11,761 nucleotides of DNA from Stephanodiscus triporus (lineage: Eukaryota > Bacillariophyta > Thalassiosirophyceae > Thalassiosirales > Thalassiosiraceae): NCBI GenBank assembly GCA_036939755.1, contig JALLAZ010002090.1, forward strand, positions 1 to 11,761, written 5' to 3'. A program made the translations under genes and the position numbers. The notes below the pieces were generated by a model. It was not told where the DNA came from and searched no databases. It saw only the letters and a list, made by a program, of their open reading frames with translations. Within the stretch, counting starts at the first letter, position 1; each line of letters starts with the position of its first letter. Positions 1 to 9,703 of this stretch are shown in pieces.

Positions 1-110
1 GTGTGCGGTGACCCTATGGTCCCTTTGTGTTGGTGCGTACTAGTATGCACCCAATCTAGAAATTGCGCTAACAAAAATCACTAACAAAATTACTCCCAAA
101 ACCCCCGACA

Positions 111-212
111 ATGGCTCTTTCCGAAGTGGTTGCCTGGGAGTGCGGCGCGTGCACCTACACCAACGAGGACTGCACGCGCTGCAACTGCGAGATGTGCCCA
201 TGTTTGCTGTGA
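111..212 (+). pseudogene. RanBP2/NZF-type zinc finger exon fragment, cut off by transposon-derived sequence
   Basis: A 33-codon frame opens at an ATG after an A/C-rich leader and reads a zinc ribbon of the RanBP2/Npl4 (NZF) type: Trp9-Glu-Cys11-x2-Cys14-Thr-Tyr-x-Asn18, then Cys26-x2-Cys29. Trp, the two Cys pairs and the Asn are the family signature; the spacing after Asn is about one residue longer than usual. In this family the finger binds ubiquitin or single-stranded RNA. Right after the Cys29 codon (195-197) the sequence becomes the antisense of a transposase, and a stop follows four codons later (210-212). I read this as the first exon of a gene broken by rearrangement; nothing downstream to about 1,060 looks like its continuation. 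It may also be an intact micro-protein, but a finger with only four residues behind it is unlikely to be a native product. The motif call is fairly secure, the fate of the gene is inference. Confidence 0.5.
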
Positions 213-798
213 ACTCCAGTGAACGGTTGGAATCATTTATGATGGGTCGGAGTACGTCGAGGTAGCCAAGGGCTTCCTCCATCACCTCTTCAGGTGGGCG
301 CTGCGCTGCATGCGTCGACATGCGGTGGGCGAGATGATTTTTTGCCATAAGGCGAGAAATCACCATTTTCTGCGCAGGGAGAGACTTTTCAGCGAACGCA
401 GGAGCCAATTGGCAAGCCTTTCTCACAAGAGAAATCCGAGAAACAGGGAGTCCCTTCAAGCGCCACTCGTCCACGAAAGCGACGAGTTCCTCCTCGACAT
501 CATCAAGGAGACCCGCTGGGCCTTTACCAAGCTTCAATTTATCGCGTCCACTGGCCACAGAAGATACAAGCTTCTCAGTGCTCGAGCGCCACCTGGAAAC
601 TTGGCTCGGACACACTTGCAAAGCAACAGAAGCTTGGTTTTGAGTCATGTTCTCTGTCCTCATCAAGTTATCCACCGAAGAAAGAATCTGGAGCTTCTCG
701 CTAGCAGGATAGAACTGGCGACGCTGAAGAGCACTATCCATTCTTTGGGCAAGGCGGAAGTGGTTGGATCCCCTAGGGTTATACAGCTTCGTCTTCAT
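198..798 (-). pseudogene. pogo-superfamily transposase, 5' half only (psq HTH plus CENP-B-type HTH)
   Basis: The reading frame starts at 798 and runs uninterrupted for about 200 residues of recognisable transposase. Residues about 32-75 hold a Pipsqueak-type helix-turn-helix (the stretch NMTQNQASVALQV followed by SQVSRW). Residues about 95-170 hold a CENP-B/Tc5-type helix-turn-helix (LLDDVEEELVAFVDEWR, then the HRMSTHAAQRPPEE segment typical of algal and oomycete pogo-like elements). The frame ends in TANM, where family members continue with the first catalytic Asp of the DDD triad (NMDQT-like). Here homology stops at 198 and the frame reads on, antisense, through the zinc-finger fragment to a stop at 40. 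The catalytic core is therefore absent and the product cannot transpose by itself. No internal stop or frameshift is seen in the retained half, so it is either young or kept as a DNA-binding protein. The family call is from motifs seen by eye. Confidence 0.72.
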
Positions 799-1068
799 TG
801 TTGCTTGTGGGACGAGATCGATGGATCACTCCCACAAACACAAATGAGTTGTGCCACCCAACCAGACAGCGCAGGGGGCTACTGGAGGACATCGTACAAC
901 ATCGCGCGGCAACAAAGCCATGCGCCAAAAAAAAATGGTCGAGAGGACCGACGTAGGAATATTACCAAAAAACTATTTTGATAAGTTAGATACTTGGCGC
1001 GAGAAAGGAGGGACATTTTGATTGCTTATGCCGCGTAGGAGTATTCTACTATGGTAAGTGTATGGTAC
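799..1068. other. non-coding stretch upstream of the transposase fragment
   Basis: About 270 bp without a supported gene. The part next to 799 would be the 5' leader and promoter of the minus-strand transposase. It holds an A-run at about 928-936 and no clear terminal inverted repeat of the transposase element, so the upstream border of that element is not located. The rest is AT-rich and ends at the TA target site of the MITE. Confidence 0.4.
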
Positions 1069-1070
1069 TA

Positions 1071-1200
1071 CAGTCTCCAGTACAATTGCGAGAAGGGAAA
1101 AATCGAGATATTTCCCTTCGTACAGTTCCTACCGTATCTCTATACGATAATTTAGGGGAACATCTTGATTTTCCCCTTGTCGCAATTGTACTGGAGACTG
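1071..1200. mobile_element. 130 bp MITE, Tc1/mariner-pogo type, TA target duplication
   Basis: The element is an almost full-length palindrome. The outer arms (1071-1104 and 1167-1200) match in 32 of 34 positions, and pairing continues inward for about 15-20 bp more with three mismatches, leaving a short central spacer around 1125-1150. The ends read CAGTCTCCAGTAC inward on each side. TA lies directly outside both ends (1069-1070 and 1201-1202), the target duplication of Tc1/mariner and pogo elements, and the CAGT terminus fits the same superfamily. It has no coding capacity of its own. A transcript would fold into a long hairpin. It lies about 520 bp upstream of the P5 ATPase start, so it could sit in that gene's promoter region. 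The nearby pogo-type transposase fragment belongs to a superfamily able to move such ends, but that pairing is inference. Confidence 0.85.
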
Positions 1201-1205
1201 TAGTA

Positions 1206-1718
1206 TGTAAACAGGAATCCGTCTGTGGTCACCACCACCCTTTAAGGCGGGAGAAGAAGGTATCTACAGGCGTGATACAAAAAGACTAGGATTAAACCGT
1301 CCCGATAATCGGGACGAAGAGTGAAAAGATAATAAAATTGTTACGTTAGCCGTAGTGGGAAAAAATTCTGGCGGGATTTTTTGTTTACGTAGCCAAAGTA
1401 CTGGTTCCGACGTTTGAGTTCCACGCGTCGCACGGACGGACGGACGGAGAATAGCCACTTATATTATAGAATTCCATGCGATGTTCTTCCTTTTGGACTA
1501 CTCTAAGTATTAGTAGAGTATTACCATTCACCATACTATTTTTGCTAAATATCACCAAATTTAGTGTCAATGGTACTCCTCAATTTTGCATGGAGGATTG
1601 CATGCATGGAAGAAGAACAAAAAACCGAACCCCTTGTCAGTCTTTTTTTCTCCTTGTGCGCAGGTATTGTTTTGAGTGTGTTGTTTGTCTCTCTCACAAG
1701 TATTTATGGTCGTTAGGT
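1206..1718 (+). promoter_or_regulatory. presumed promoter and 5' leader of the P5 ATPase gene
   Basis: About 510 bp between the MITE and the ATPase start, with no supported gene. Visible structure: a perfect 19-bp palindrome at 1298-1316, an ACGG tandem repeat at about 1434-1448, and a hairpin with 7-bp arms TACTCTA/TAGAGTA at 1499-1505 and 1514-1520. An open frame runs from 1476 into the ATPase exon, but its first 80 residues look like arbitrary translation. No clear TATA box or transcription start can be fixed. Confidence 0.35.
1298..1316. repeat. perfect 19-bp palindrome
   Basis: Arms CGTCCCGAT and ATCGGGACG are perfect inverted copies around a single central A. It lies in the presumed promoter region of the P5 ATPase, about 100 bp beyond the MITE. 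It could be a dimeric transcription-factor site or a scar of a mobile element; nothing in the sequence decides. Confidence 0.6.
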
Positions 1719-4700
1719 ATGGTATCCATTCTACATCATCCCATGAAATTAGTCTTCGGCGTGGTGGCCTTCTCGGCCGCCGGCGGCGTCATTGTCCCGT
1801 GCGTCGCGGGAAGTTCGGGCCGTCACGACGTGTCCTCTCTATGGCACGCGATGGATGGCATTCCCTTTTTGATGGATAGACGACCCACGCGCAAGATGAG
1901 CCTCAACAACCAATCCGCCGCTCATCCCAAGGGGGTGGAGGACTGGTCGGGGGGGGTAGTAGTTTCGCATGGAAGATTCCTGGCCTTCGGGGACTACGTC
2001 GATCCTTCCTATTCCTGTCCGGCCACTGTCACTTGTCCTGACGTCTGCGTTGCCTCCGCTGGGGATTGTCCTGAGGATGCGGTTTGTCCTGGAACTCACC
2101 CCGACGACGAGAGAGATCCCGATCACGAGTACGAGGTAAGCTATGAATATTTATGAGTATGTGATGTTTGCTTTTTAGAACGATGAGTTTTGAAGATCTC
2201 ACACCATCAATTGATGCATCCGCGTAGCTATGTGCCGACGGGACATGCGCCGATCTCACAGCTGGAGAAGCATGCGATCCTGAAGCCGAATCGCCATGCT
2301 CTTGCGGGGAACTCCCTTTTCTTTGCGCGAAACAAGTTGACCTACAACCCATGTGCACTGAGAGATTCTCATCCCAATATGATGCCTACACGACGTGCCT
2401 CGAGGAGCAAACCGAAAATTTGCCCCAAGTTGACTTCACTGGACCGTGGTTCATGGCGTGCTATGTCAGTCTCCCGCTACTGACCGTCCTGATGTTGATT
2501 TGGTGTGCGTGGAACCAGCGATGGGCTCCCATTCCGGGTAGCACGGTTCCCTTGGAATCCAGCGGGACCATCCGCCGCTCCCCACAAGAAGCTTTGAAGA
2601 GAGTGAAATCGTTGGAATCGTTTGGCGCTTCCGCAGTTACTGAGCAGTTGACCCAGACAGGTTATAAAACCACCATCATTGGAATGAGTCTTTACTGCTT
2701 GATCGTGCTAGCCCATGTGATAATCCAATTTCTCCTATTCGCACTAACAGTGGAATATTGTGAGTGTTGATAAGATGATACCATTTGATTCTGCCTTTTT
2801 ATGAGCTAAGTCATTGTGCATTTTACCCCTGATACAGACGTCCAGCAAGAGGCGATCACCTGGTCCATTTTTGGTTCCCAAGTCTTTTTCGACGAGGTGC
2901 AAGTATTGCTGGCATTCGAAATCACCTGGATGGTTGGATTCGTCTGGTGTTTCTTTCTCAAGTTCCCTGCCAACATACACTCGCTCTTTCTCAGAAGTAA
3001 GTACATCACTCCATGTTCTGTAAAAAATTGCTCACAGTGCTTATTATCGATAATTTTCCACTGCCTTTTGCAGGATGCTGCCCGGACGATGCACACTATG
3101 TTGCTGTTACTGCTTTGATCGATTCACATGAATCTTCCTTGAAGAGAAACGCGATTATTGCGTCGTTGGTTTGCTGCTTTACAAGTGTCCTATCCTTCAT
3201 ATTCAGCGACAAAGCTCAACGCAGTCGAGGTTCGAGCACTTCAGTCACTTACTGCAAGGTTCAAGTGGACAGCAAGACGGCAAATCGATACTTTTACTTC
3301 CGCTTCAGGAGGTTTATATATGATGCTGAGTTGAATAAATATGTTGCTGGTAATTGGGACGTTGAAGTAGGTGTCAACATCGGTGAATGGCTTGATTTAT
3401 CGTACTTGCACCAAGGACTATCGATGGACGAAGTTATAAAGCGACGAGGAGTCGTTGGGCCCAACGAATTGGACTTGAAGAAACCTACCATCGTGTCATC
3501 TATAATTCGTGAATTTTCGAAGCCGTTCTATCTGTATCAAAATTTTCTGATCTGGACTTGGGGTAAGAAAATGTATGAGCCGTTTGATATATTGTACCTT
3601 TTCTTATTTTCACAACACGCTAACAGGTTTACACCGTGATGTTCAGCACCATTCTGGTACTATTACATGGCCATCACCAATACTTGCATACGGCTTACTG
3701 GTGGCCTTGTGGTTGCGGTATTTCAGTACATGAGTGACAAAGATTTGTACCAGTTGATGGCGATGAAAGGAACAGTCCAGGTGCTCAGAGGAGGGGACAT
3801 GATTACCATTGATCAGACTGAAGTTGTGCCTGGCGATATAGTTCGCTTGGTGGTAAGTTTGAGTGTGGTTGTCGATGTGATAGCATGCATTTTCGAATGC
3901 CAAAGCTTACATGGATTCTTTCTTTTCTACAGCCTGGCGAAGTGTACTGTGACATGGCGATTCTCCAAGCGACTAAACTACTTGTAGATGAGAGCTCTCT
4001 CACTGGAGAAGTCCATCCAATTGCCAAGAGGCCGCTGGACCCTGCTAATTCTCATCTGACTTATAATATGAAGGAGAATAAAACATCTACGCTCTCTGCA
4101 GGGACGACTATTTTAGAGTGTGGCGACGGGACCGGCACAGAGGGTGATTTGGCCATTGTCACAAAGACTGGGTCATTCACCGCCAAAGGAGAATTGCTCA
4201 GCGATGTTCTATCGTACGAGCGCCATAAATTCAAGTTCGACGATGAAGTGAAGATTGTTCTTGCTATTTTAGTTGCTGAAGCGATTGTATTGGTCGCGCT
4301 TGTTTGTTTTTTCCTTGAAGGTGAATGGGTGTTCGATTGGTTCTATGCCATGTTCGTTGTCGGGACCGTTCTCCCTCCCCTACTGCCTACGGTCTTCGTT
4401 GTTTCAGTTGGCATATCTTGCAAACGGTTGCAAGGCAAGAGGATTACTTGTATGAATGGACAGGGCATACTGGTAGCTGGGAAGGTGAATAAGGCTTTCT
4501 TTGATAAAACTGGCACTCTGACTAAGCAGGGTATGGAGTTCCTCACTCCTGATGCGGCTGGAAATGATTCCTCATTGATGCGAGGGATTGCAGTATGCCA
4601 AACATTACATTTGAGCAATGATGGTAGCCTAATCGGGCCAGCTGTGGATCGTATTGGGTTTGAGGCCTGTTCTGCCAAGATGGTAGACGAGAATACCGTT

Positions 4701-6701
4701 TGTTTCGAGGGTGAAGATATCAAGTACCTCAAACGGTTCGATTTTGATCATCACCGCATGACTCAGAGTGTCATCGTCAAGCATCGCGAGGAGGCTGTCG
4801 TGTATGTCAAGGGCAGTCCAGAGTCTATCAGCAAGTTGTGTGTGCCATCATCTCTCCCGTCTGACTTTTTTGAGAAGGCTAAGCAATCTGCACGAGGTGG
4901 TATTTATCAATTAGCAATTGCCACAAAGGCTTATACAAGTGCCAAAGGCATGCACGAAGTAACTCGTGATGACATCGAGAAAGATTTGGAATTTGTAGGC
5001 TTTATCAACTTTCAAAACTCTCTGAAGGAAGAGTCATCTGCTGTTATCGATGAGCTTCGCCGTGGAGCTGTGGATTGTGTTATGATCACTGTAAGTTTAA
5101 GTATGCCAGAGATACTTTTCGTTGGCCGTGGATCTGCCGATAACAAGCATTGTCATACCTTTTGTTCTGTGTACAGGGTGATAATGTTCTTACAGGTCAG
5201 TAAAGCTAGTGCAACGCTCTCTCGCGGGTAATGAACTTGTTCTCTCAAACACTTTTCTCAATCCGCTTACATTTAGGCATTTATATTGCGATGCAAGCTG
5301 GCATAATTAAATCTGATCGCTCTGTTGTTATTGGCAACAGTATTCAGGATGATGGTCAAATTGAATGGCTCAATTACACCGACGACAGTCCTGCGGTACC
5401 GAGCGAAGGCACCTCCATTGCACTGACCGGCAAGGTGTGGGAGTACCTCCTCAGTCATGATCCTAAATCAGCTCTTGATTATGCCAAGCGCACCAAAGTA
5501 TTTGGAAGATGCACACCAGACGACAAACTGTCAATAGTTGCCACCTTCGTAGAGATGGGGGACATCACACTCATGTGCGGCGACGGCGGTAACGACTGTG
5601 GGGCGCTCAAGGCGGCCCATGTTGGAATTGCGTTAAGCGATGCCGAGGCCAGTGTGGTGGCACCATTCACGTCACTTGACAAAAGTATCACATCTGTGAT
5701 TGACGTGTAAGTGCCATCCATATATCTCGTTGTAATTCTTGCATCAATTCTGGGCGGTTCAGACTCACCACTGCCTTCTTTATTATTTCGAAAGGATGAA
5801 AGAAGGGAAGTGTGCTCTTGCGTCTGCTATAGCTTGCTACAAATACATGATGATGTACGGACAACTCGCGAGCATGAACCAAGTCACTAATGCATTTTTT
5901 TCCATCACCTTCAGTGAATGGTGGTGAGTATCTTTCGAAGATTACAGTGGGGCTTTTACTTACTTCCGGGCTCACATTTTTCTTGGACCCTACTGCAGCT
6001 GGCCATTCATGGATGGTATTTGGGTATCAGGCCTGTCATTCTCTTTGCCGTTAGCAAAAGCCGCAAAAAAATTATCCGCGATGCGCCCCACTGCATCAAT
6101 TCTTGGCCCAAATACAATGTGGAGTGCTTGTGGTACTCTCGCAATTAATTTCGTCTTTCTCGCCATTGCCCTGGCTGCTCTTTTTGCTCAAGATTGGTTT
6201 CAATGCAGGAAATGGGGATCCACTGATGTGAGCAACGTACTAACCATAGGTGACAATTACGAGTCCTCGGTGATATTCATTGTGTCCGGCTATCAATTCA
6301 TTGCATCGGCCGCTGCCTTCAACTTTGGATACTCTTTTCGGCAGAACTGGTTCCGCAACTACGTCTTCGTGTTTTTGTTCCTCCTTTTCACATCGATGCA
6401 ATTCGGCATGACACTCTCTGCAAGCAAATTTTCTTGCATTTGGACCGTGAATTGCGACAACGATCATGTTGTTCGTTCGGTCACGTCATCTGAGCCCGGA
6501 CCCGTCAACAACGCTTTCGCCACAACTGTAATGCCAGTGGAATTTCGCTGGTTGCTCGTCGGGTTGATGGTGGCTAACCTCATCATTATTTGTGCATGGA
6601 ACTACTTTATAGTCAATGGGGTCTGCATGGGAAGAGTTTCTGGCAAACTCATGAGGAATAATAGCCGTGCAAGAGAAATTGAGGAGGCTCATTCGGCGTA
6701 A
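1719..6701 (+). CDS. P5B-like P-type ATPase with secretory signal and Cys-rich N-terminal domain (10 exons)
   Basis: Exons by reading-frame continuity and GT-AG sites: 1719-2135, 2228-2759, 2838-2996, 3074-3562, 3647-3852, 3933-5090, 5178-5196, 5277-5706, 5795-5923, 5999-6701. They sum to 4,242 nt (1,413 residues). P-type motifs: TGE at about 625, PPLLPT in M4 at about 749, phosphorylated Asp792 in DKTGTLT, KGSPE at 894, TGDN at 987 and GDGGNDCGALK with Asp1096. The NDCGALK and SDAEASV forms are P5 signatures, and PPxLPT favours P5B over P5A (PPELP). Animal P5B pumps of the ATP13A2 group export polyamines from late endosomes and lysosomes; substrate here is inference. The N-terminus has a signal peptide (about 1-33), then a luminal Cys-rich domain (about 95-205, 13 Cys) and a first membrane segment at about 213-232. 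More segments lie near 288-312 and 339-358, M1-M2 at about 522-558, M3-M4 at about 708-765, and six C-terminal ones from about 1137. Start: 1719 has a good Kozak context; 1743 is an equally plausible in-frame start. It is complete and looks functional. Confidence 0.92.
5178..5196 (+). other. 19-nt micro-exon of the P5 ATPase
   Basis: Expected protein across this point is the conserved TGDN hinge of P-type ATPases followed by xLTGIYIA. Thr987 ends the exon at 5090. The bases for Gly-Asp-Asn-Val-Leu-Thr plus one base lie isolated at 5178-5196, between an 87 bp intron (5091-5177, GTAAGT...CAG) and an 80 bp intron (5197-5276, GTCAGT...TAG). Joining restores the TGDN motif and the frame exactly. 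Automatic gene callers would probably miss it. Confidence 0.9.
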
Positions 6702-7034
6702 TGTGGATGCATGCGATCTTGGACTTGTTTAAGAGTATTTAGGCTAATTGTTTGCGAATGATTATTTGTTTGAATATGTTCTGATATGGGATTTTGAGAT
6801 GTAGAAAGTGGCTATCTTAAGTGATCCTTATTGTAATTGATAATTGCTGTTATTAACAATGAGATCACAAGAGAGGCGGTCATAGCAGCAAATTTATCCG
6901 CAGCCCGCTATTCGTGTGGATCGTAATACTATTGCTGATCGTATGGTTGAGCTATGTCATCATTCTTATATTATTGTGTGTCGTAAAAAATAAAGTCAGA
7001 ACAACAAGGAATTTAGTAAATATCTATTACTTAT
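6702..7034. other. convergent 3' intergenic region
   Basis: 333 bp between the stop codons of two convergent genes. It is AT-rich with no supported gene. An AATAAA hexamer at 6989-6994 on the plus strand could be a polyadenylation signal for the ATPase, but it is about 290 nt past the stop. No clear hexamer is seen for the minus-strand gene, so the two 3' ends may overlap. Confidence 0.4.
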
Positions 7035-9703
7035 TCAAGCAGCAGCCTTCTCCCAAATTCCAGCTCGGGGGTACATGGCGACCTTCTCCGGCACCTTCAT
7101 GCTCGCGCCGTCCAACCAGGGAAAATTCTTCGACCGCGCAGTCTCGAACGCGACAATCTTATCCTCCTTATCGAGGGTCAATCCGATCTTGTCAAGTCCA
7201 TTCAGGAGGCAGCGCTTCTTGAATGCGTCGATCTCGAACGCGAATTCATCCCCGTTAGGACGGATAACCTTGCTGTTCACGAGGTCGACAGTGAGCTCCG
7301 TGCCCGGGACCGACGCGTCCTCGATAAGCTTCTCCACCTGAGAGCGGGGCAGGGTAACGGGGAGCATGCCGTTATTGATGCAGTTGTTGTAAAAGATGTC
7401 GGCGAAGGACGTGCTTATGATGCATCTGATTCCCATGTCGCTGATTGACCACGGGGCGTGCTCCCTCGAGCTGCCGCACCCGAAATTATCCCCGGCGATT
7501 AGGATCGACGCATTCTCGTATCCGTCCTTATTCAGCACGAAGTCAGGACGCGGACGAGCCACATCCGCTCCGATCGTGGCGACCTCCTCGGGGTTCTGGT
7601 ATCGCAGCTCGGCGAAGGCCGCGAAGCCCAGTCCCGCGCGCTGGATCGTCTTGAGGAACTCTTTCGGGATGATCATGTCGGTGTCAATGTTCTGGATGTC
7701 GAGGGGGGCGGCGACGCCCGTGAGGACCGTGAATTTGGGCAGACCCGCCTTCTCTCCCGAGCTGCCGGTCGAATCGCTGCCCTTCTGGTACGGGGCTGGG
7801 GGGGATATGACCGCTCCGGGCGACACGTAACTCTCGGTGCTGAACACGTTGCTCCTCGATTCCTTGTGGATGGTACGAGGATCCTCGTCCTCCGTGCCGA
7901 GGTAGGGGAACTTCCGAACGTCGGAGATCTTGCCGCTCACCGCCGCGGCGGCGGCCATGGCGGGGGACATAAGGTGAGTCCGTCCCCCGTTCCCCTGCCG
8001 TCCCTCGAAGTTGCGATTGGACGTGCTCGCGCAACGCTCCTTCGGCTTGAGCTTGTCGGGGTTCATGGCGAGGCACATGGAACACCCGGGCTCGCGCCAG
8101 TCGAACCCCGCCGCGGTGAGGATCGCGTCGAGTCCCTCCTTCTCGGCCTGGTGCTTGACGAGTCCTGATCCGGGCACGACCATCGCGTGCACGCCCTCGG
8201 CCACATGGCGCCCCATGGCCACCGCCGCGACCTCGCGGATGTCCTCGATGCGACCGTTCGTGCAGCTCCCGATGAAGACCTTCTCGATGGGCGTGCCCTC
8301 GATGGGGGTGCCCCCCTCGAGGCCGATGTACTCGAGGGAGCGCGTGACGGCCGCCCTGCGGGCGTCGTCGTGTCCGTCCTCGTCGACGCGGGGGATGATC
8401 CCGTCGATGGGGATTGCGTCCTGGGGGGACGTGCCCCACGTCACCGTGGGAGCGATGTCGCCGGCGTCGATGATGACGGTCTTGTCGTAGTGCGCCCCCT
8501 CGTCGCTGCGCAAGGACGTCCAATACTCGACGGCCTTGTCCCACTCCTCCCCCGTGGGGCACATGGGACGACCCTTGAGGTAATCGAAGGTGACGGAGTC
8601 GGGAGCGATGATCCCCGCGCGAGCGCCGGCCTCTATGGCCATGTTGGAGATGGACATGCGCGCCTCCATGGATAGCTTCGAGATGGCCTCGCCCGCGAAT
8701 TCGATTGTCGCGCCCGTCCCGCCGGCGGTCCCAATGACCTTGCACACGTGTAGGATGATGTCCTTGGACGTGACGCCCGGTCCGAGCTCGCCGTCGATGC
8801 GTATGAGCATGTTGATGGCCTTGGTCTGGGGAAGGGTCTGCGCCGAATTTTCCCAAATTCAATCGTTTGCACCACGCACGGCGGACAGGTGAGTGGACGG
8901 AAAGGTGAGAGAACTAGAAGGGGGAAGAGAAATGATCGGGGCGATTCGTCTCGCAATCGACCGTTTTCGCTTTTCGTCCGCTCCGCTCCGAGGGCCGAGG
9001 CGCCCCTCTCCGTCGTCGGTGTCCGCGCTCCGAAAGAGAAGAAAAAGGGTAACGACCAACTCACCTGCGTCGCCAAGACGTGCTCCACCTCGCTAGTGCC
9101 GATCCCGAACGCCAGCGCCCCGAACGCCCCGTGAGTCGCCGTGTGACTGTCCCCGCACACGGTCGTGCATCCCGGGAGCGTGAATCCCTGCTCCGGGCCG
9201 ATGATGTGGACGATGCCCTGCCGCTCGTCCTCCATCCCGAAGTACGTAAGCCCGAAGTCCGCCATGTTCCGCGTCATCTGCAACACCTGAGTACGACTCG
9301 CGGCCTCGGATATGAACGACGCCACGTCTAGCAACGCCGACCGGTCGGACGTGGGCACGTTGTGGTCGACGGTCGCGAGGGTGCAATCGGGACGTCGGAC
9401 GGAGCGATTCGCGAGGCGCAACCCCTCGAAGGCCTGGGGGGACGTGACCTCGTGCACCAGATGACGATCGATGTACAGGAGGGACGACTGGCCGTCGTCG
9501 TCGACCAGGTGATCCTGCCATATCTTGTCGTACAGGGTGCGAGGGCCCGCGGCGGCGAGATGAAGGGCCGACGATGAGGAGGGCGGAGAGGAGGAGGAGT
9601 AGGCGCGTGATGAAGACGACGACGACGACGACGACGACGGGGAGAACGACGAGGCCGTGCCGGCGGAGATGACGAGTAGGGCGAAGGAGGCGCTAAATCT
9701 CAT
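7035..9703 (-). CDS. fused 3-isopropylmalate dehydratase (LeuC-LeuD), plastid-targeted, two exons
   Basis: It interconverts 2-isopropylmalate and 3-isopropylmalate, the second step of the leucine branch, using a 4Fe-4S cluster. Exons are 9065-9703 and 7035-8837 (minus strand), joined in phase 0 across a 227 bp GT-AG intron (8838-9064); the junction ATQ-TLPQ falls where bacterial LeuC reads ATQ-TLKQ. Product 813 residues. Residues 1-19 are a hydrophobic signal peptide ending at SS|FSP (Phe20), an ASAFAP-like site, followed by a Ser-rich transit region to about 45. The LeuC domain spans about 53-520 and keeps all three cluster cysteines: Cys405 (GSCTN), Cys465 and Cys468 (GCSMC). A linker of about 55 residues (525-580) leads to LeuD, about 580-790, with [12 protein letters not shown] and [11 protein letters not shown]. 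Fungal Leu1 has the same fused order. The gene is visibly more G+C-rich than the neighbouring ATPase. Complete and intact; function is secure, plastid location is inferred from the presequence. Confidence 0.95.
9616..9639. repeat. (GAC)8 microsatellite coding for a Ser tract in the leu gene
   Basis: Eight perfect GAC units on the plus strand read as TCG (Ser) codons in the minus-strand leu gene, within residues about 22-30 just after the signal peptide. Its length is likely to vary between alleles and is harmless in a low-complexity transit peptide. Confidence 0.85.

Noticed and set aside
310..981. 223-codon plus-strand frame
   Set aside because: It is antisense to the transposase, whose helix-turn-helix domains are recognisable; the plus-strand translation shows no domain.
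1062..1289. 75-codon frame across the MITE
   Set aside because: Most of it is translation of the palindromic element.
2136..2178. Alternative first intron of the ATPase ending at the TTTTTTAG at 2178
   Set aside because: The acceptor is strong-looking, but the following frame hits TGA after four codons; the acceptor at 2227 continues the Cys-rich domain in frame.
7684..8862. 392-codon Arg/His-rich minus-strand frame
   Set aside because: It is a frame-shifted shadow of the LeuC domain, caused by G+C-rich codon bias.
9093..9521. 142-codon minus-strand frame and similar plus-strand frames within the leu gene
   Set aside because: Shadows of leu exon 1, which carries the family motifs in another frame.
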